Shown here piece by piece: positions 21,286 to 30,075 of a DNA stretch of 44,495 nucleotides. The notes under the pieces were generated by a model. That model had not been told where the DNA came from. It worked only from the letters and a program-made list of their open reading frames with translations, and made no database searches. Positions within the stretch are counted from its first letter, which is position 1. Every line of letters begins with the position of its first letter. This stretch comes from a virus, in the IMG/VR virus record IMGVR_UViG_3300032516_000056, positions 1 through 44,495 of that record; one strand, given 5' to 3'. The position numbers were made by a program, and so were the translations under genes.

Positions 21286-22010
21286 GCTGAGTACCTCATG
21301 GCGATGACGGGAACGGCCCCGCCGTTGGGCCCGCCGTAGCCGAAGCTGATCGCCGGGTCCGGCAGCGGCCCGTAGGTGCCGACGCCGACGACGTGAGTGT
21401 GGGTCGAGTCGCGGAAGTCCCAGAACCCGGTGCCCCAGACGGGCGCTTGGCAATACCACGGGACGCCGGCGAGCACGGGTCCGGTCGTCGCGCAGTCGTG
21501 CCAGAAGGCGAAGTAGTAAAGCGTGTCCGGGTCGAGCGCCTGGTCGATGGTGATGATCTTCTGCCCGGTCGTCGTGACGTCCACCTGGCCGGCGTCAAGG
21601 ACGAGAGCGCCGGGGGCCAGCTCGAGGTCGGAGACCGCGCGATAGATCCCGAGCCGCGCCTTCCCTGTCCCGGCTCCTGCAGTCCCGGCGGTCTGAACCT
21701 GAATGCCGATGCGGTCGATCCGCCCGCCGCGACCGGAAGCGTGCGGCACCTCATAGATGTATCCCCGCGGAGCAGGGCCCCAGTCGGAGAACGCACCACC
21801 GCTGGTCTGCCCGGCGATGTAGTACTGCTGAGCATAGCCGCTCGCCCCGATCTCCCTGTACCAGAGAATGTCCCGCGGCGTGGCCTGCACCACCGATCCA
21901 TCCGGCCTGGATACTCGCGGCTGGCCTGTGGCCGGGTCGATGAAGATGTCCGCGTAGCCCGTGGCCGGGAGGACTGTCGGGATGGCCGGGACCAGGCGGA
22001 CTCGCTTCAT
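21282..22010 (-). CDS. Tail tip/fibre-associated protein
   Basis: 242 aa. A strand-rich protein with no firm motif: early YADIFIDPATGQPRVSRPDGS, then a jelly-roll-like segment with IGIQVQTAGTAGAG and KARLGIYRAVSD, as in carbohydrate-binding tail proteins. Start overlaps the previous stop (ATGA, 22007-22010). It may be a receptor-binding part of the tail tip. Confidence 0.65.
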   Translation of the reverse strand: MKRVRLVPAIPTVLPATGYADIFIDPATGQPRVSRPDGSVVQATPRDILWYREIGASGYAQQYYIAGQTSGGAFSDWGPAPRGYIYEVPHASGRGGRIDRIGIQVQTAGTAGAGTGKARLGIYRAVSDLELAPGALVLDAGQVDVTTTGQKIITIDQALDPDTLYYFAFWHDCATTGPVLAGVPWYCQAPVWGTGFWDFRDSTHTHVVGVGTYGPLPDPAISFGYGGPNGGAVPVIAMRYSA

Positions 22011-22696
22011 GCCGTGCGCTTCCAGAAGTAGACGACGATGTATGGCTGCACGACCGACGTTGCGCTGCCAGTGAAGGCGTGATTATGAGAGGATCCAGCT
22101 CCGTGCGCGCTCAGAGTCCCAGATCGCACAGTCCAAATATCCTCTCCCGCAGATGCGTGGTCTTCAGAGTGAGTGTGGGTGGGGTGGGTGTGAGCATTCT
22201 CCGCTGCGTTGCTCCCGGCTGCCGCGACGGTCTTCGCCCCTCCGGTCTCCCCTGTGGTATCAAAAGCCGTGTCGCCCGAATCCAGGCCGACGAGCGTCCG
22301 ACCGGCGCCGTACGCGCCCCAGGTCCCGAAGCCGAGAGCCGCGGCGACGGCTGCAGAGTCGGCATAGACCGCCTCGGTGATGTAGAGGCCGCCGACCTTC
22401 ACGAACTCCTGCGCCGGGATGTCGATCCACTTGACCCCCAGGGCCTCGGCCGAGTCGCAGACTAGGATCTGCCCATTGGTGCCAATCGGCAGGCGCCCAG
22501 GCGTCACCGCGGCCGCGCCGGCGATCAGGTCGCCCTTCGCAGTGACGATCGACTTCTCTATTGCCGCCTCGGCGAAGGCGCAGACCGTGCCGTCGTCGAG
22601 GATGGCCTTCATCTGACCGTCCGCTGAATCGACGTAGAGGATCGCCTTGCCCGAGGCGGGAGTCTCCGGCGCCTCGATGCCGGTCAGTTCAATCAT
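22007..22696 (-). CDS. Tail fibre protein with His-rich tip
   Basis: 229 aa. The N-half has GQMKAILDDGTVCAFAEAA and repeated turns typical of fibre shafts. NAHTHPTHTHSEDH near 170 and GAGSSHNHAFTG near 208 are His-rich; in other phage tips such histidines bind metal at the trimer knob. The end (VQPYIVVYFWKRTA) is a known phage tail-collar/fibre finish. Start ATG at 22694-22696 has GGAGG upstream and overlaps the previous stop. Confidence 0.8.
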   Translation of the reverse strand: MIELTGIEAPETPASGKAILYVDSADGQMKAILDDGTVCAFAEAAIEKSIVTAKGDLIAGAAAVTPGRLPIGTNGQILVCDSAEALGVKWIDIPAQEFVKVGGLYITEAVYADSAAVAAALGFGTWGAYGAGRTLVGLDSGDTAFDTTGETGGAKTVAAAGSNAAENAHTHPTHTHSEDHASAGEDIWTVRSGTLSAHGAGSSHNHAFTGSATSVVQPYIVVYFWKRTA

Positions 22697-22941
22697 GGCA
22701 GGACCTCCAGAATAGCGTCGGCTTCGATGACGAGCTTGCCGCCTACCGCGACCTCGAACTTGCGCGGCACGAGGATACACCAACCGGTCGGGAGCGTGAC
22801 GGTCAGCCCTTGCGGGACATAGCAGCGCACCCTCCACGCTGTCTGCTCTGCCATCGCGTCGCCGGCCAGACGAGCGTCAGCTTCTGATCGCGCGTGAGTC
22901 TCCAGGTCCGTCAGGTTCTGCCGACCTGTCACAGTCGCCAC
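22693..22941 (-). CDS. Small tail-region protein, 82 aa
   Basis: The start is a GTG and lies 13 bases inside the upstream gene; its ribosome site is weak. The product begins with a polar helix and ends in strands (YVPQGLTVTLPTG, KLVIEADAILEVL). Function unknown; probably a tail-tip accessory protein. Confidence 0.6.
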   Translation of the reverse strand: MATVTGRQNLTDLETHARSEADARLAGDAMAEQTAWRVRCYVPQGLTVTLPTGWCILVPRKFEVAVGGKLVIEADAILEVLP

Positions 22942-24503
22942 CCCGCCCGGAACAGGTCCGTGGACTGGCAGCGATGGATAGTCCCGGTGCGGCCGCCGAG
23001 CACGAACACTCCGAAGTTCTGAAGCGTGCCATCCCTGTCCGCCCTCGCAAGCCGCTCCAGCCGATAGACTCCGTTGATGACGTTGCCGAGCACGTCGGCA
23101 TGATACCCATCCGGCTCGTCAAGATAGTCGAGCTTGATGGTGTTGGATAAGGCAAGCGTGTTGGCGATCTCGTGCATGACGACCAGGTGCCCGCCCGTGG
23201 CTCCCATCCCCTTCGGCTGGTACAGCGTCACGATGCTGTCGTACAGGATGCTGTTGACGACGGGCACAGTGACGATCGTTGCCGAGTAAGCTCTCTGGAG
23301 TAGCTGGCGCTCCTGCAGTTCACGGTCGCGGAACTTCATCCGACGCCACCATGCCGAAGACAGGAGTGCCCCCGTCGAGCGCGCGGCCAAGGGGTGGTCC
23401 TGCCAGTTGGGTCGTAGGCCCTGCCGCCCGGCCAGCGGTTGCGCGCTCCAGTGGTGCGTACAGGCCATGCTCCACGGGATCTGGCAGTTCGTTGACTTGG
23501 CCGCGGTGGAGTTCGTCAGCCAGAGCCGCAAGGTCGCGTCCTTCCCTCGCATCGGCGCGAGGTTTACCTGAACGGTTACCTCCTCATCTGTGGCGCTCGT
23601 CGAGCTGGCGTCCTCGGACACGTTGGCATTGGCGAATGGGAATTCCGCCTGCATCTCCTCGCAGTCGATGACCGCATACGCAGTTCCGCCAGCCGTCGTG
23701 CGCAGCAGCACCTGAAGGTTCAGGACCTCGGCGTGGAGTGGGACGTGGATTTTTGACAGCACGAACCCTTGCCACGATGGAAAGGTGTACGAGGAGCCCT
23801 GCGGCGAGAAGGCGTAGACAGCAGAGCGACGCCGCAGCCGTTCGTCGCGGTTGTAGAACATCCGGGCCGCGTCCTGGGTGTGTCCCTTATCTGCGGTCAG
23901 GTGTGTTGCATCAAGCAGATCACATGCCGGCAAGGGCGGCGAGACGCTGCTCCAGTCCGCAGTCGAGAACAGAAGCGCGGACAGGTTGTTGCTGTCCGAG
24001 GCCACGGTCGAGGGCAGAGGGTCAGCGAGCAGCTTCCCAGAGGGGAGCCGTAGCTGGATCGTGTCGCCAGAAGCGCCGGCGTGCCCCGCGTAGATCTCCG
24101 CGCCGTAGACGCCCTCGGGGAGCGAGCTGATGTCGAAGTCGGTGACGACCGCTGGATATGCCGAGACGTTCGTGTCTTTGATCGGGGTCTCGAGCGCGGC
24201 GTTGTTATTGAACCGCACGACGCTCCATGTGCGAACGGCGCCGATCCCGTTCTTGGCGACGTAGTAGGAGAAGGACACCTTTTTAACAAAGGCGGGCTTA
24301 AAAAAGCGGACCTTCACTCCGGTCGCCACGCGGCTCGGGTACGTCTGATTGAGCCCTGTCTTGGCGAGGTTCACTGCCTGCTGAGTGCAGGCGTCGCGGG
24401 TCAGGCAGTCGTCGTTGTCGCGGAAGGCGCGGCCCTTCTCTATGGCCTGGTGGCCGGTGTCCGGGTCGTCCTGAGTGGCAATGGTGGTCCAGACCTCAGC
24501 CAT
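22929..24503 (-). CDS. Large tail-tip protein, 524 aa
   Basis: Strand-rich; motifs include SFSYYVAKNGIGAVRTW and SSLPEGVYGAEIYAG, and a C-terminal WAYSATIVTVPVV-like region with YLDEPDGYHADVLG. It has no enzyme motif. Start overlaps the hub gene stop (ATGA, 24500-24503). Its place after the hub suggests a tip or baseplate component that carries the fibres. Confidence 0.65.
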   Translation of the reverse strand: MAEVWTTIATQDDPDTGHQAIEKGRAFRDNDDCLTRDACTQQAVNLAKTGLNQTYPSRVATGVKVRFFKPAFVKKVSFSYYVAKNGIGAVRTWSVVRFNNNAALETPIKDTNVSAYPAVVTDFDISSLPEGVYGAEIYAGHAGASGDTIQLRLPSGKLLADPLPSTVASDSNNLSALLFSTADWSSVSPPLPACDLLDATHLTADKGHTQDAARMFYNRDERLRRRSAVYAFSPQGSSYTFPSWQGFVLSKIHVPLHAEVLNLQVLLRTTAGGTAYAVIDCEEMQAEFPFANANVSEDASSTSATDEEVTVQVNLAPMRGKDATLRLWLTNSTAAKSTNCQIPWSMACTHHWSAQPLAGRQGLRPNWQDHPLAARSTGALLSSAWWRRMKFRDRELQERQLLQRAYSATIVTVPVVNSILYDSIVTLYQPKGMGATGGHLVVMHEIANTLALSNTIKLDYLDEPDGYHADVLGNVINGVYRLERLARADRDGTLQNFGVFVLGGRTGTIHRCQSTDLFRAGWRL

Positions 24504-26128
24504 CAGAATGTGTAGTAGCCGTCCTCGGCTCCAGCGTTGACCTTGTTGTTGGTGTCGCCCCAGTAGGCGTACAGCTTCTCGGCCGCCGTGGCAGCGCCGT
24601 AGTCGGCCATCGTCATTGGCCCGATGTATGCGTACCGGCGGAAGGTGGTGTCGAGCAGCTTCACGTCGATCAGCGCGCGGCGGTAATCTGGGTTCACCTC
24701 GACCACCTCGAAAATTTGATCAGAGAGCCCCATTGTCCCGGCGCGGACATTCAGCAGGGCATCGTGGCTGACGCGAACCATATCCCCAAGCTGTAGACCG
24801 CGCTTGGTGAAGATGAGCGGGGCAGTGACGAGGACCGGCGGTATCCGGTAGCGGTTGAGCACCCTGGCCGCGACCTCCTGCGCAATCTCGTTGCCATTGA
24901 GCGCACTGCGCAGGCCCGAGCTTCGGATCTCGTAGAGCTTCACCTGCTTGGTGACAGACTGGTCGGAAGTGCTCTCGAACGTCAGCGGACCGGCGTATCG
25001 GCTCTTGGCGAGGTTGAAGTCGATGGAGACCTTCACCTGGTTGACGTGCTCCTCGATGCGCCGCTCCCACTGGGGGAAGGTGTTCATGTGCTCCTTGTAG
25101 ACTTTGGCAAGGACCTCGACCACGGGACCCGGCGGGACGAAGACGCGCAGGCCGAGTAGGCCAGAACCGTTGACCGTAGGCCAGAATGCCAGCGGGTAAA
25201 TCTCTGCCTCGAAAAAGCTGCGCGCGGTGACCGGTGCATCCCAGAGGAAGTCCACGTCGAAGTTGCTCAGGAATTGATCACGCGTCGCTGCCAGACCGGC
25301 CAGATCGATCTCAGAGGGCGAGATGCCGAGGCCCTCTGGGTTGTTACCGTAGTCAATCAGCGGGAAGTTTGACGCGCCAGTCTTGTCGAAGGTCCCCGTC
25401 AGCAGGGCATACCAGACGTTGACGATGTTGCCACGCACGAACGGTGCCGACGTGAGCGTGTCGTACAAGAGCCCCCATGAATAGTTCAGCGGACTCGCGA
25501 AGGTGAGAAACGTATTGGGCTCGTCGATGGCGGCGACCTGAACCTTCTCATATTGCGAGCCGTTCTGCCTGTGCAGGACGTACCAGTTGCCGACAACGAA
25601 CCCCTCTGTGGATCGGACCTTCATGTTGTAGTAGCCCTGCGTGGCGTCCTGCTCGAGTTCCGTGGTGACAACGGTCGTGGCGCTCGCCATTAGATTTTCC
25701 TCGTAGCGGCGCTTGCGCTCTGCCACTATCACCTCGAACGTCAGCGGAGCGACCAGCTTGACCTCTCGGATCTCCCCGGAGAACATCGGCGTGTACTCGC
25801 TGACCGGCTCGTCGCGGTAAGCGCCGAACACCGTGACGTTGCGGTTGATGATGGTCGGAAGGGTTGGCGACGCCTTTTCCGTCGAGAGCAGATCGGTCCA
25901 CTCCCGGTCAACGTCAATGAACCGCAGGCGCAGCTCCCCGATGGTGGCCCTGTTGTTCATGGGCGACAAGCTCTGCGCGTTGCCGGCCGGATAGTCCATG
26001 CAGCAGACCACTTCGTCGGTGGCGCCCTTTACGGGGTGGACGGCGTAGACCTTCCCGGTGATGCCCTCAATGGTGCAGTAGTAGTTGGGGGCGTTCACTC
26101 GGTCGGCGGTCTTGGTCGCGTAGGTCAT
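24503..26128 (-). CDS. Tail hub/baseplate protein
   Basis: 541 aa. The length, position and content (YYCTIEGITGKVY, IGELRLRFIDVDREW, EIREVKLVAPLTFEVIVAERKR, VNQVKVSIDFN, LQLGDMVRVSHDA) resemble tail hub proteins near the distal tail. The hub attaches the tip to the tube. Start overlaps the minor tail gene stop (ATGA, 26125-26128). Confidence 0.65.
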   Translation of the reverse strand: MTYATKTADRVNAPNYYCTIEGITGKVYAVHPVKGATDEVVCCMDYPAGNAQSLSPMNNRATIGELRLRFIDVDREWTDLLSTEKASPTLPTIINRNVTVFGAYRDEPVSEYTPMFSGEIREVKLVAPLTFEVIVAERKRRYEENLMASATTVVTTELEQDATQGYYNMKVRSTEGFVVGNWYVLHRQNGSQYEKVQVAAIDEPNTFLTFASPLNYSWGLLYDTLTSAPFVRGNIVNVWYALLTGTFDKTGASNFPLIDYGNNPEGLGISPSEIDLAGLAATRDQFLSNFDVDFLWDAPVTARSFFEAEIYPLAFWPTVNGSGLLGLRVFVPPGPVVEVLAKVYKEHMNTFPQWERRIEEHVNQVKVSIDFNLAKSRYAGPLTFESTSDQSVTKQVKLYEIRSSGLRSALNGNEIAQEVAARVLNRYRIPPVLVTAPLIFTKRGLQLGDMVRVSHDALLNVRAGTMGLSDQIFEVVEVNPDYRRALIDVKLLDTTFRRYAYIGPMTMADYGAATAAEKLYAYWGDTNNKVNAGAEDGYYTF

Positions 26129-26793
26129 GGCGTCACGATCTGCGCCTGCGAGCGGAAGCGCAGCGACATTCTCATGAGGTGCCCCGGCTCCTCGACGAGC
26201 GGGTACTCCGACTGAAGAACCGCGCTGTTCGGGTAGCCGTAGCGCGAGCGCACCTGCTCGCCGGCGGCATGGGCGAAGGTGAGTGGGTTACTGAAGTGAA
26301 GGCGCCAGATATCCGACCCCGGAGGGTTCTCGTCCGCGCTGGTGGAGAGGAAGGCATCGCGCTTGGCGATGTCGTAGAGAGCGGTGCTTGGGTGGACGAC
26401 GTACTCGCGCGGCGTCTTGAAGGGGGTGCCAACCGAGACACAGTAAACATCCATCCACGTCTCACCGGGCGTGCAGGTGACGACGGTCCCGACGTCCGTC
26501 TGGTCCGCTTCGCCCCAGAAGTCAAACAGGTGCCCGGACGCTGCGTGGCTCCACCATGCTCGTACCTGGTCAGCGAACAGCTGGTCCCACTCCCCGAGGT
26601 ATTCCGATGCCACCTCGTCGTAGCCTCCGATTGGGTAGTGCGCCTGCACGCCGCCCGGGGTCTCCTGTTGGTAGAAGGACAGCATCAGCTTCGTTTTGAA
26701 GTCGGTGAGGAAGTCGGGGTAAACAATCTCCTGCGCGGCGACCGCCGGCGGCAGCCACCTGATCATCGGCTCTTTGGCGTAATAAGTGGTCAT
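26125..26793 (-). CDS. Minor tail protein A
   Basis: 222 aa. WDQLFADQVRAWWSHAASGHLFDFWGEADQ and an end LMRMSLRFRSQ mark it. It shares layout and C-terminal pattern with the next upstream gene (26793-27455), suggesting a duplication. Both lie between the tape measure and the hub, where distal tail proteins are usual. The start shares bases with the previous stop (TAATG). Confidence 0.65.
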   Translation of the reverse strand: MTTYYAKEPMIRWLPPAVAAQEIVYPDFLTDFKTKLMLSFYQQETPGGVQAHYPIGGYDEVASEYLGEWDQLFADQVRAWWSHAASGHLFDFWGEADQTDVGTVVTCTPGETWMDVYCVSVGTPFKTPREYVVHPSTALYDIAKRDAFLSTSADENPPGSDIWRLHFSNPLTFAHAAGEQVRSRYGYPNSAVLQSEYPLVEEPGHLMRMSLRFRSQAQIVTP

Positions 26794-27455
26794 TACGGCT
26801 CTGCCACGACTGCTCGCCCGGCGATAGTCTTGATGCGGAGGGCCAGCGTCATCTGGAGCCCGCCTCCTGGCTCCGTGATCGGCCAGACATCATCAGCCAC
26901 CATGCACTGCGGGGAGTACCACTCGGAGCGAACCCGCGCCCCGACTTCCCATCCGAAGATCATCGCTAATCCATCCTGATTGGCTCCGGTGACTGTGAGC
27001 GATGGGGCTGAGGAGACATCCTTCGCGGTGATGAGGGCCGCCTCCTGCTGCCACCCATCATTAACCGACTCAATGACGATCCGCTCCCCAACCGTGAAAG
27101 CCGCGGAGGATGCGACCTTCAGGAGCGTATCTCCCCCGGCAGAGGCCACGCGGACGGAGGAGAGGGCTGCACGAGCCGAATCCCGTGCGAAGGAGAAGAC
27201 CCCGCCGCGTGCCGCGAAGGACCAGAAGCCGACCACCTGGTCGTAGAACTCCTCATCGTAGGCCATCTTCTCGAGCGTCGCGGTGAAGTCGTCCTCGAAG
27301 TGCTCGAAGTGCACCATCAGCACGCCACCCTGAGACTCATTGACCACGCGCGCGGCGTTGCGGAACATCCCGGTGAGGTTGCTCAGCTCCTCGGGGAAGT
27401 CCAGCGTCACCGCCGCGTGTCCGCTCGGCGTGCAGACGATGCGCGGGTTTCCCAT
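26793..27455 (-). CDS. Minor tail protein B
   Basis: 220 aa, related in layout to protein A: FEDDFTATLEKMAYDEEFYDQVVGFWSFAARGG and a final QMTLALRIKTIAGR. It has a VITAKDVSSAPSLTVTGAN strand region. It begins just after the tape measure gene and probably belongs to the distal tail. Confidence 0.65.
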   Translation of the reverse strand: MGNPRIVCTPSGHAAVTLDFPEELSNLTGMFRNAARVVNESQGGVLMVHFEHFEDDFTATLEKMAYDEEFYDQVVGFWSFAARGGVFSFARDSARAALSSVRVASAGGDTLLKVASSAAFTVGERIVIESVNDGWQQEAALITAKDVSSAPSLTVTGANQDGLAMIFGWEVGARVRSEWYSPQCMVADDVWPITEPGGGLQMTLALRIKTIAGRAVVAEP

Positions 27456-29461
27456 CAGCCGACGACCTCCGTGGCGACGACCTCAAGACCGTACTCACGG
27501 GCGAGCCGGTTCTGCATCGCGCAATACTTCTCGACGGTCGACCGATCGATCAGGCCGGTGAAATGATTGTGGACCTGAAAGCTCGCACCGGCCGCGCCTC
27601 CCCCGGTCGAACCTTCCAGCGTGCGCTCGATGGCCTCCACGACAGGCGTCCGCAGGACCACCTCGCCAGGCATCAGCATCGCTCGGACGGAGTCGCGAGG
27701 GATTCGCGGCCCCGGGATCTGTGCACCGTGCTGAGCACGGACGTAGCCGCCCTCCGCGAATCGCGGCACGTTCTGAGCGGCAGTTGACGTGTACGGGTTG
27801 ATGGTCTCACCACCGCCGCTGGCCCCGGCGATGGCCGTCGAGACGATCTTGAGGATGATCGCGTAGATGATGGCCTCGATGAACTGCGCGATGAGTTGCC
27901 TGAAGAAGTCCCCCCATGCGATCTTGGCTCCGAAGGCGGCCTTGACCAGCGTGGCGCCGATGGTCGCCGCGAGCCCCGCGATCTGATCGTACAGGTTGCG
28001 CTGAATCTCCAGGCCGGCGTTGTTCCACAGCTCCCACTTGTACCGCTCGTGCAGGTCGCGGATGATCTGCTTGCCGCGCACCAGCGCTTTTTCCTCCTCG
28101 ATGGCCTGAAGCTTCTTCGCGCCGAGGATCTGCAGCTCATACTCGTGCTGGAGCTGCGCGTCACCGAGCTGATTGGCGACCGAGTCGTTGGCAGCCTGCA
28201 TCGTTGGGATCATTTCCACCCACGACTGCCCGTACCTCTTCTGCCCCTCAACCAGCATCATCTCCGAGACGAGGATCTGATTGGTGAAGGTCCATCCCTC
28301 GCGCTGCTTATCAGCCCACGCCGCGGTGTGGCCCTGGCCGGCAATCGAGGCTTCCCGAGCACGCTGGATCGTTCCGAGCCAGACCATGCCGGCGTCTGAC
28401 GCGGCCTTAATCGCGTCGACCATCCATTGCGTCTGGGCCTGCAGCTCCGCGAGCTTGTCGGTGGAGAGCTTCCCTTCCACGCCGGCGGCCGCCGGTGCCA
28501 TCGGTGCGGTGTATTCCCATTCGCGGCTGCCCGAGTCGGACCGCTTGGCCGGGAGAATGGCATCCATGCCCAGTAGGTCCAGCAGCAGGCGGATCTGCGG
28601 CTCCCTATTGGCGACGGCGTTGAGGAACCCCGTGATCTCATCGAGCTTGGCTGTGATACCGGACGTCCCCGCAGTTACAAAGAAATCGATCCATTGCCCG
28701 AGCAGGTCCCGCGTCTTTTCCTGCGCGAGAGCCACTGCCATCTTGGACAGCGAGTCGGCGATGTTGGCTAGGCTGCCCTTGGCTGCGTTGGATTCGGTGA
28801 ATAGCTTACCGACCCCCTCCTGTACCTCGTCCCATTGATCTGCGACCTCCTTGAGCTTTCCGCGGAAGGACTCTGCTGCCGCCAGCGCCCGCCCCCCCAT
28901 GCGCTCTTCGATCAGCCTGAGGACTTCGGCGAACTTCTCTGACTTCGGGATGTTGTCGGCAATGACTATCCCGTAGCGGCCGAGCATCGCCGTGTTCCCC
29001 TGCGCTGCTTTGGCGACCAGGGTGGCGGCGCTCTGGAGATCAATGCTCAATGTCTCGGCCAGATCCGCAGCTGCGCTCGTAGCCCGATCCAGACCCGCAC
29101 CCGATAGCCGGCCCAGGGTGATGAGGAGCATCTGCGCCGCCTCGACTTCGTCGTCCACGAAGTTCGTGGTGCGCATCATCTCGTTTGCGTAGGACTGCAG
29201 GTGCTCGCGCGTGCGCTTCGTGGTGTCGCCACGGGCCTTGAGCGCGGCGTCAAGTGCGATGTCGGCTTTTTCCTGTGCGAAGGTGGCCTCGATGCACTCT
29301 TTGAGCGTGGAGACGAGACCTTTCACGAGCGCCTGAGCCCCCTTGAAGGTCGCGTATCCAAGAGCGAGGTTCTTCAGCGCGCCGGCGGCACCCTGCAACT
29401 GCGCCGTCGCGTGGTCTTGCACTGCGAGGATGATGTCCAGCCTGTCAGTCGAGCTTGCCAT
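27455..29461 (-). CDS. Tail tape measure protein
   Basis: 668 aa, the longest tail gene. Long helices (AAQMLLITLGRLSGAG, RTREHLQSYANEMM) and alanine-rich hydrophobic segments (WGDFFRQLIAQFIEAIIYAIIL, about 530-570) are typical. It sets tail length and reaches the membrane at DNA entry. At about 1.5 A per residue, the tail would be near 100 nm long. It starts four bases after the chaperone frameshift extension ends. RBS not obvious, so it may be coupled. Confidence 0.88.
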   Translation of the reverse strand: MASSTDRLDIILAVQDHATAQLQGAAGALKNLALGYATFKGAQALVKGLVSTLKECIEATFAQEKADIALDAALKARGDTTKRTREHLQSYANEMMRTTNFVDDEVEAAQMLLITLGRLSGAGLDRATSAAADLAETLSIDLQSAATLVAKAAQGNTAMLGRYGIVIADNIPKSEKFAEVLRLIEERMGGRALAAAESFRGKLKEVADQWDEVQEGVGKLFTESNAAKGSLANIADSLSKMAVALAQEKTRDLLGQWIDFFVTAGTSGITAKLDEITGFLNAVANREPQIRLLLDLLGMDAILPAKRSDSGSREWEYTAPMAPAAAGVEGKLSTDKLAELQAQTQWMVDAIKAASDAGMVWLGTIQRAREASIAGQGHTAAWADKQREGWTFTNQILVSEMMLVEGQKRYGQSWVEMIPTMQAANDSVANQLGDAQLQHEYELQILGAKKLQAIEEEKALVRGKQIIRDLHERYKWELWNNAGLEIQRNLYDQIAGLAATIGATLVKAAFGAKIAWGDFFRQLIAQFIEAIIYAIILKIVSTAIAGASGGGETINPYTSTAAQNVPRFAEGGYVRAQHGAQIPGPRIPRDSVRAMLMPGEVVLRTPVVEAIERTLEGSTGGGAAGASFQVHNHFTGLIDRSTVEKYCAMQNRLAREYGLEVVATEVVG

Positions 29462-29464
29462 CGG

Positions 29465-29641
29465 TCACACCTTTTTCGTGCCTTCCTTGTATGCGAGCAG
29501 ATCGATGTTCAGCTCCCAGGGTTCTCCTCGCAGGAAGGCAGAGGGCCGGACACCGTAGCACTCGGCGAGGAAGTGGAGAGTCCGGAGGATTCCCCGCTTC
29601 CTTCGGTAGGGCGCACCCTCGCTGCCTCGGTCTTGCTGATT
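29465..29641 (-). CDS. Tail assembly chaperone, C-terminal part in the -1 frame
   Basis: Beginning at NQQDRGSEGAPYRRKRGIL, this frame encodes RTLHFLAECYGVRPSAFLRG and PWELNIDLLAYKEGTKKV, then stops four bases before the tape measure start. It is the conserved T-type end of phage tail chaperones. The frame is shifted by -1 from the upstream ORF (29509-29994), and has no ATG, GTG or TTG in its visible part, so a ribosomal frameshift is the likely way to make it. No textbook X-XXY-YYZ slip site is seen. It is a C-terminal extension, not a separate gene. Confidence 0.75.
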   Translation of the reverse strand, partial: NQQDRGSEGAPYRRKRGILRTLHFLAECYGVRPSAFLRGEPWELNIDLLAYKEGTKKV

Positions 29642-29994
29642 CCGGACAGCTCGAGTATGGCCGTGACGAGCACCGGCTGATCCTCCGTGGGGATGTCTGC
29701 CACCTCGATCTCGTCGGGGCCTGTGCCGATGGGAGGACAGACGAGGCCGGCGGTCAGGATCTTGGAGAAGTGCGCGGCGATCTGCGGCCCGCGAGTCTTG
29801 AGGATGGCCTCGGCCTTCTCCCTCGGAATGTCCGTTCCGTCTCCGGCGAGCGATTCCAGGTCCGGAAGCTGGCCGTAGATGGGCGTGAGGTCCATGAGCA
29901 GGATGCGTCGGACGAGGTATCCGTTGCCGCTCGGTCCGTCCACACGCTTGCGCGCACGCTCCTTGATGGTCTTGGCACTGGTCAGGTCATTCAT
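29509..29994 (-). CDS. Tail assembly chaperone, upstream part
   Basis: 161 aa as read. LVRRILLMDLTPIYGQLPDLES, EKAEAILKTRGPQIAAHFSKIL and TEDQPVLVTAILELSG match chaperones that lie just before the tape measure. The last 40 residues (from about SKTEAARVRPTEG) look like an unshifted tail read of the T frame. The short form is the abundant product; a -1 shift would make the longer form that binds tape measure. No good canonical slip site was found. Confidence 0.8.
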   Translation of the reverse strand: MNDLTSAKTIKERARKRVDGPSGNGYLVRRILLMDLTPIYGQLPDLESLAGDGTDIPREKAEAILKTRGPQIAAHFSKILTAGLVCPPIGTGPDEIEVADIPTEDQPVLVTAILELSGISKTEAARVRPTEGSGESSGLSTSSPSATVSGPLPSCEENPGS

Positions 29995-30075
29995 CTGCTT
30001 CCCCCGTGGAATGGTCTCGCGCCGCCCGCCTCCGGCCCGGGGGAAACCACAGCCAGAGGCGAGCGACGCGAGAGG

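Noticed and set aside
29600-29700. Canonical slippery heptamer for the tail frameshift
   Set aside because: None found; runs such as CGGGGAA do not re-pair after a -1 slip.
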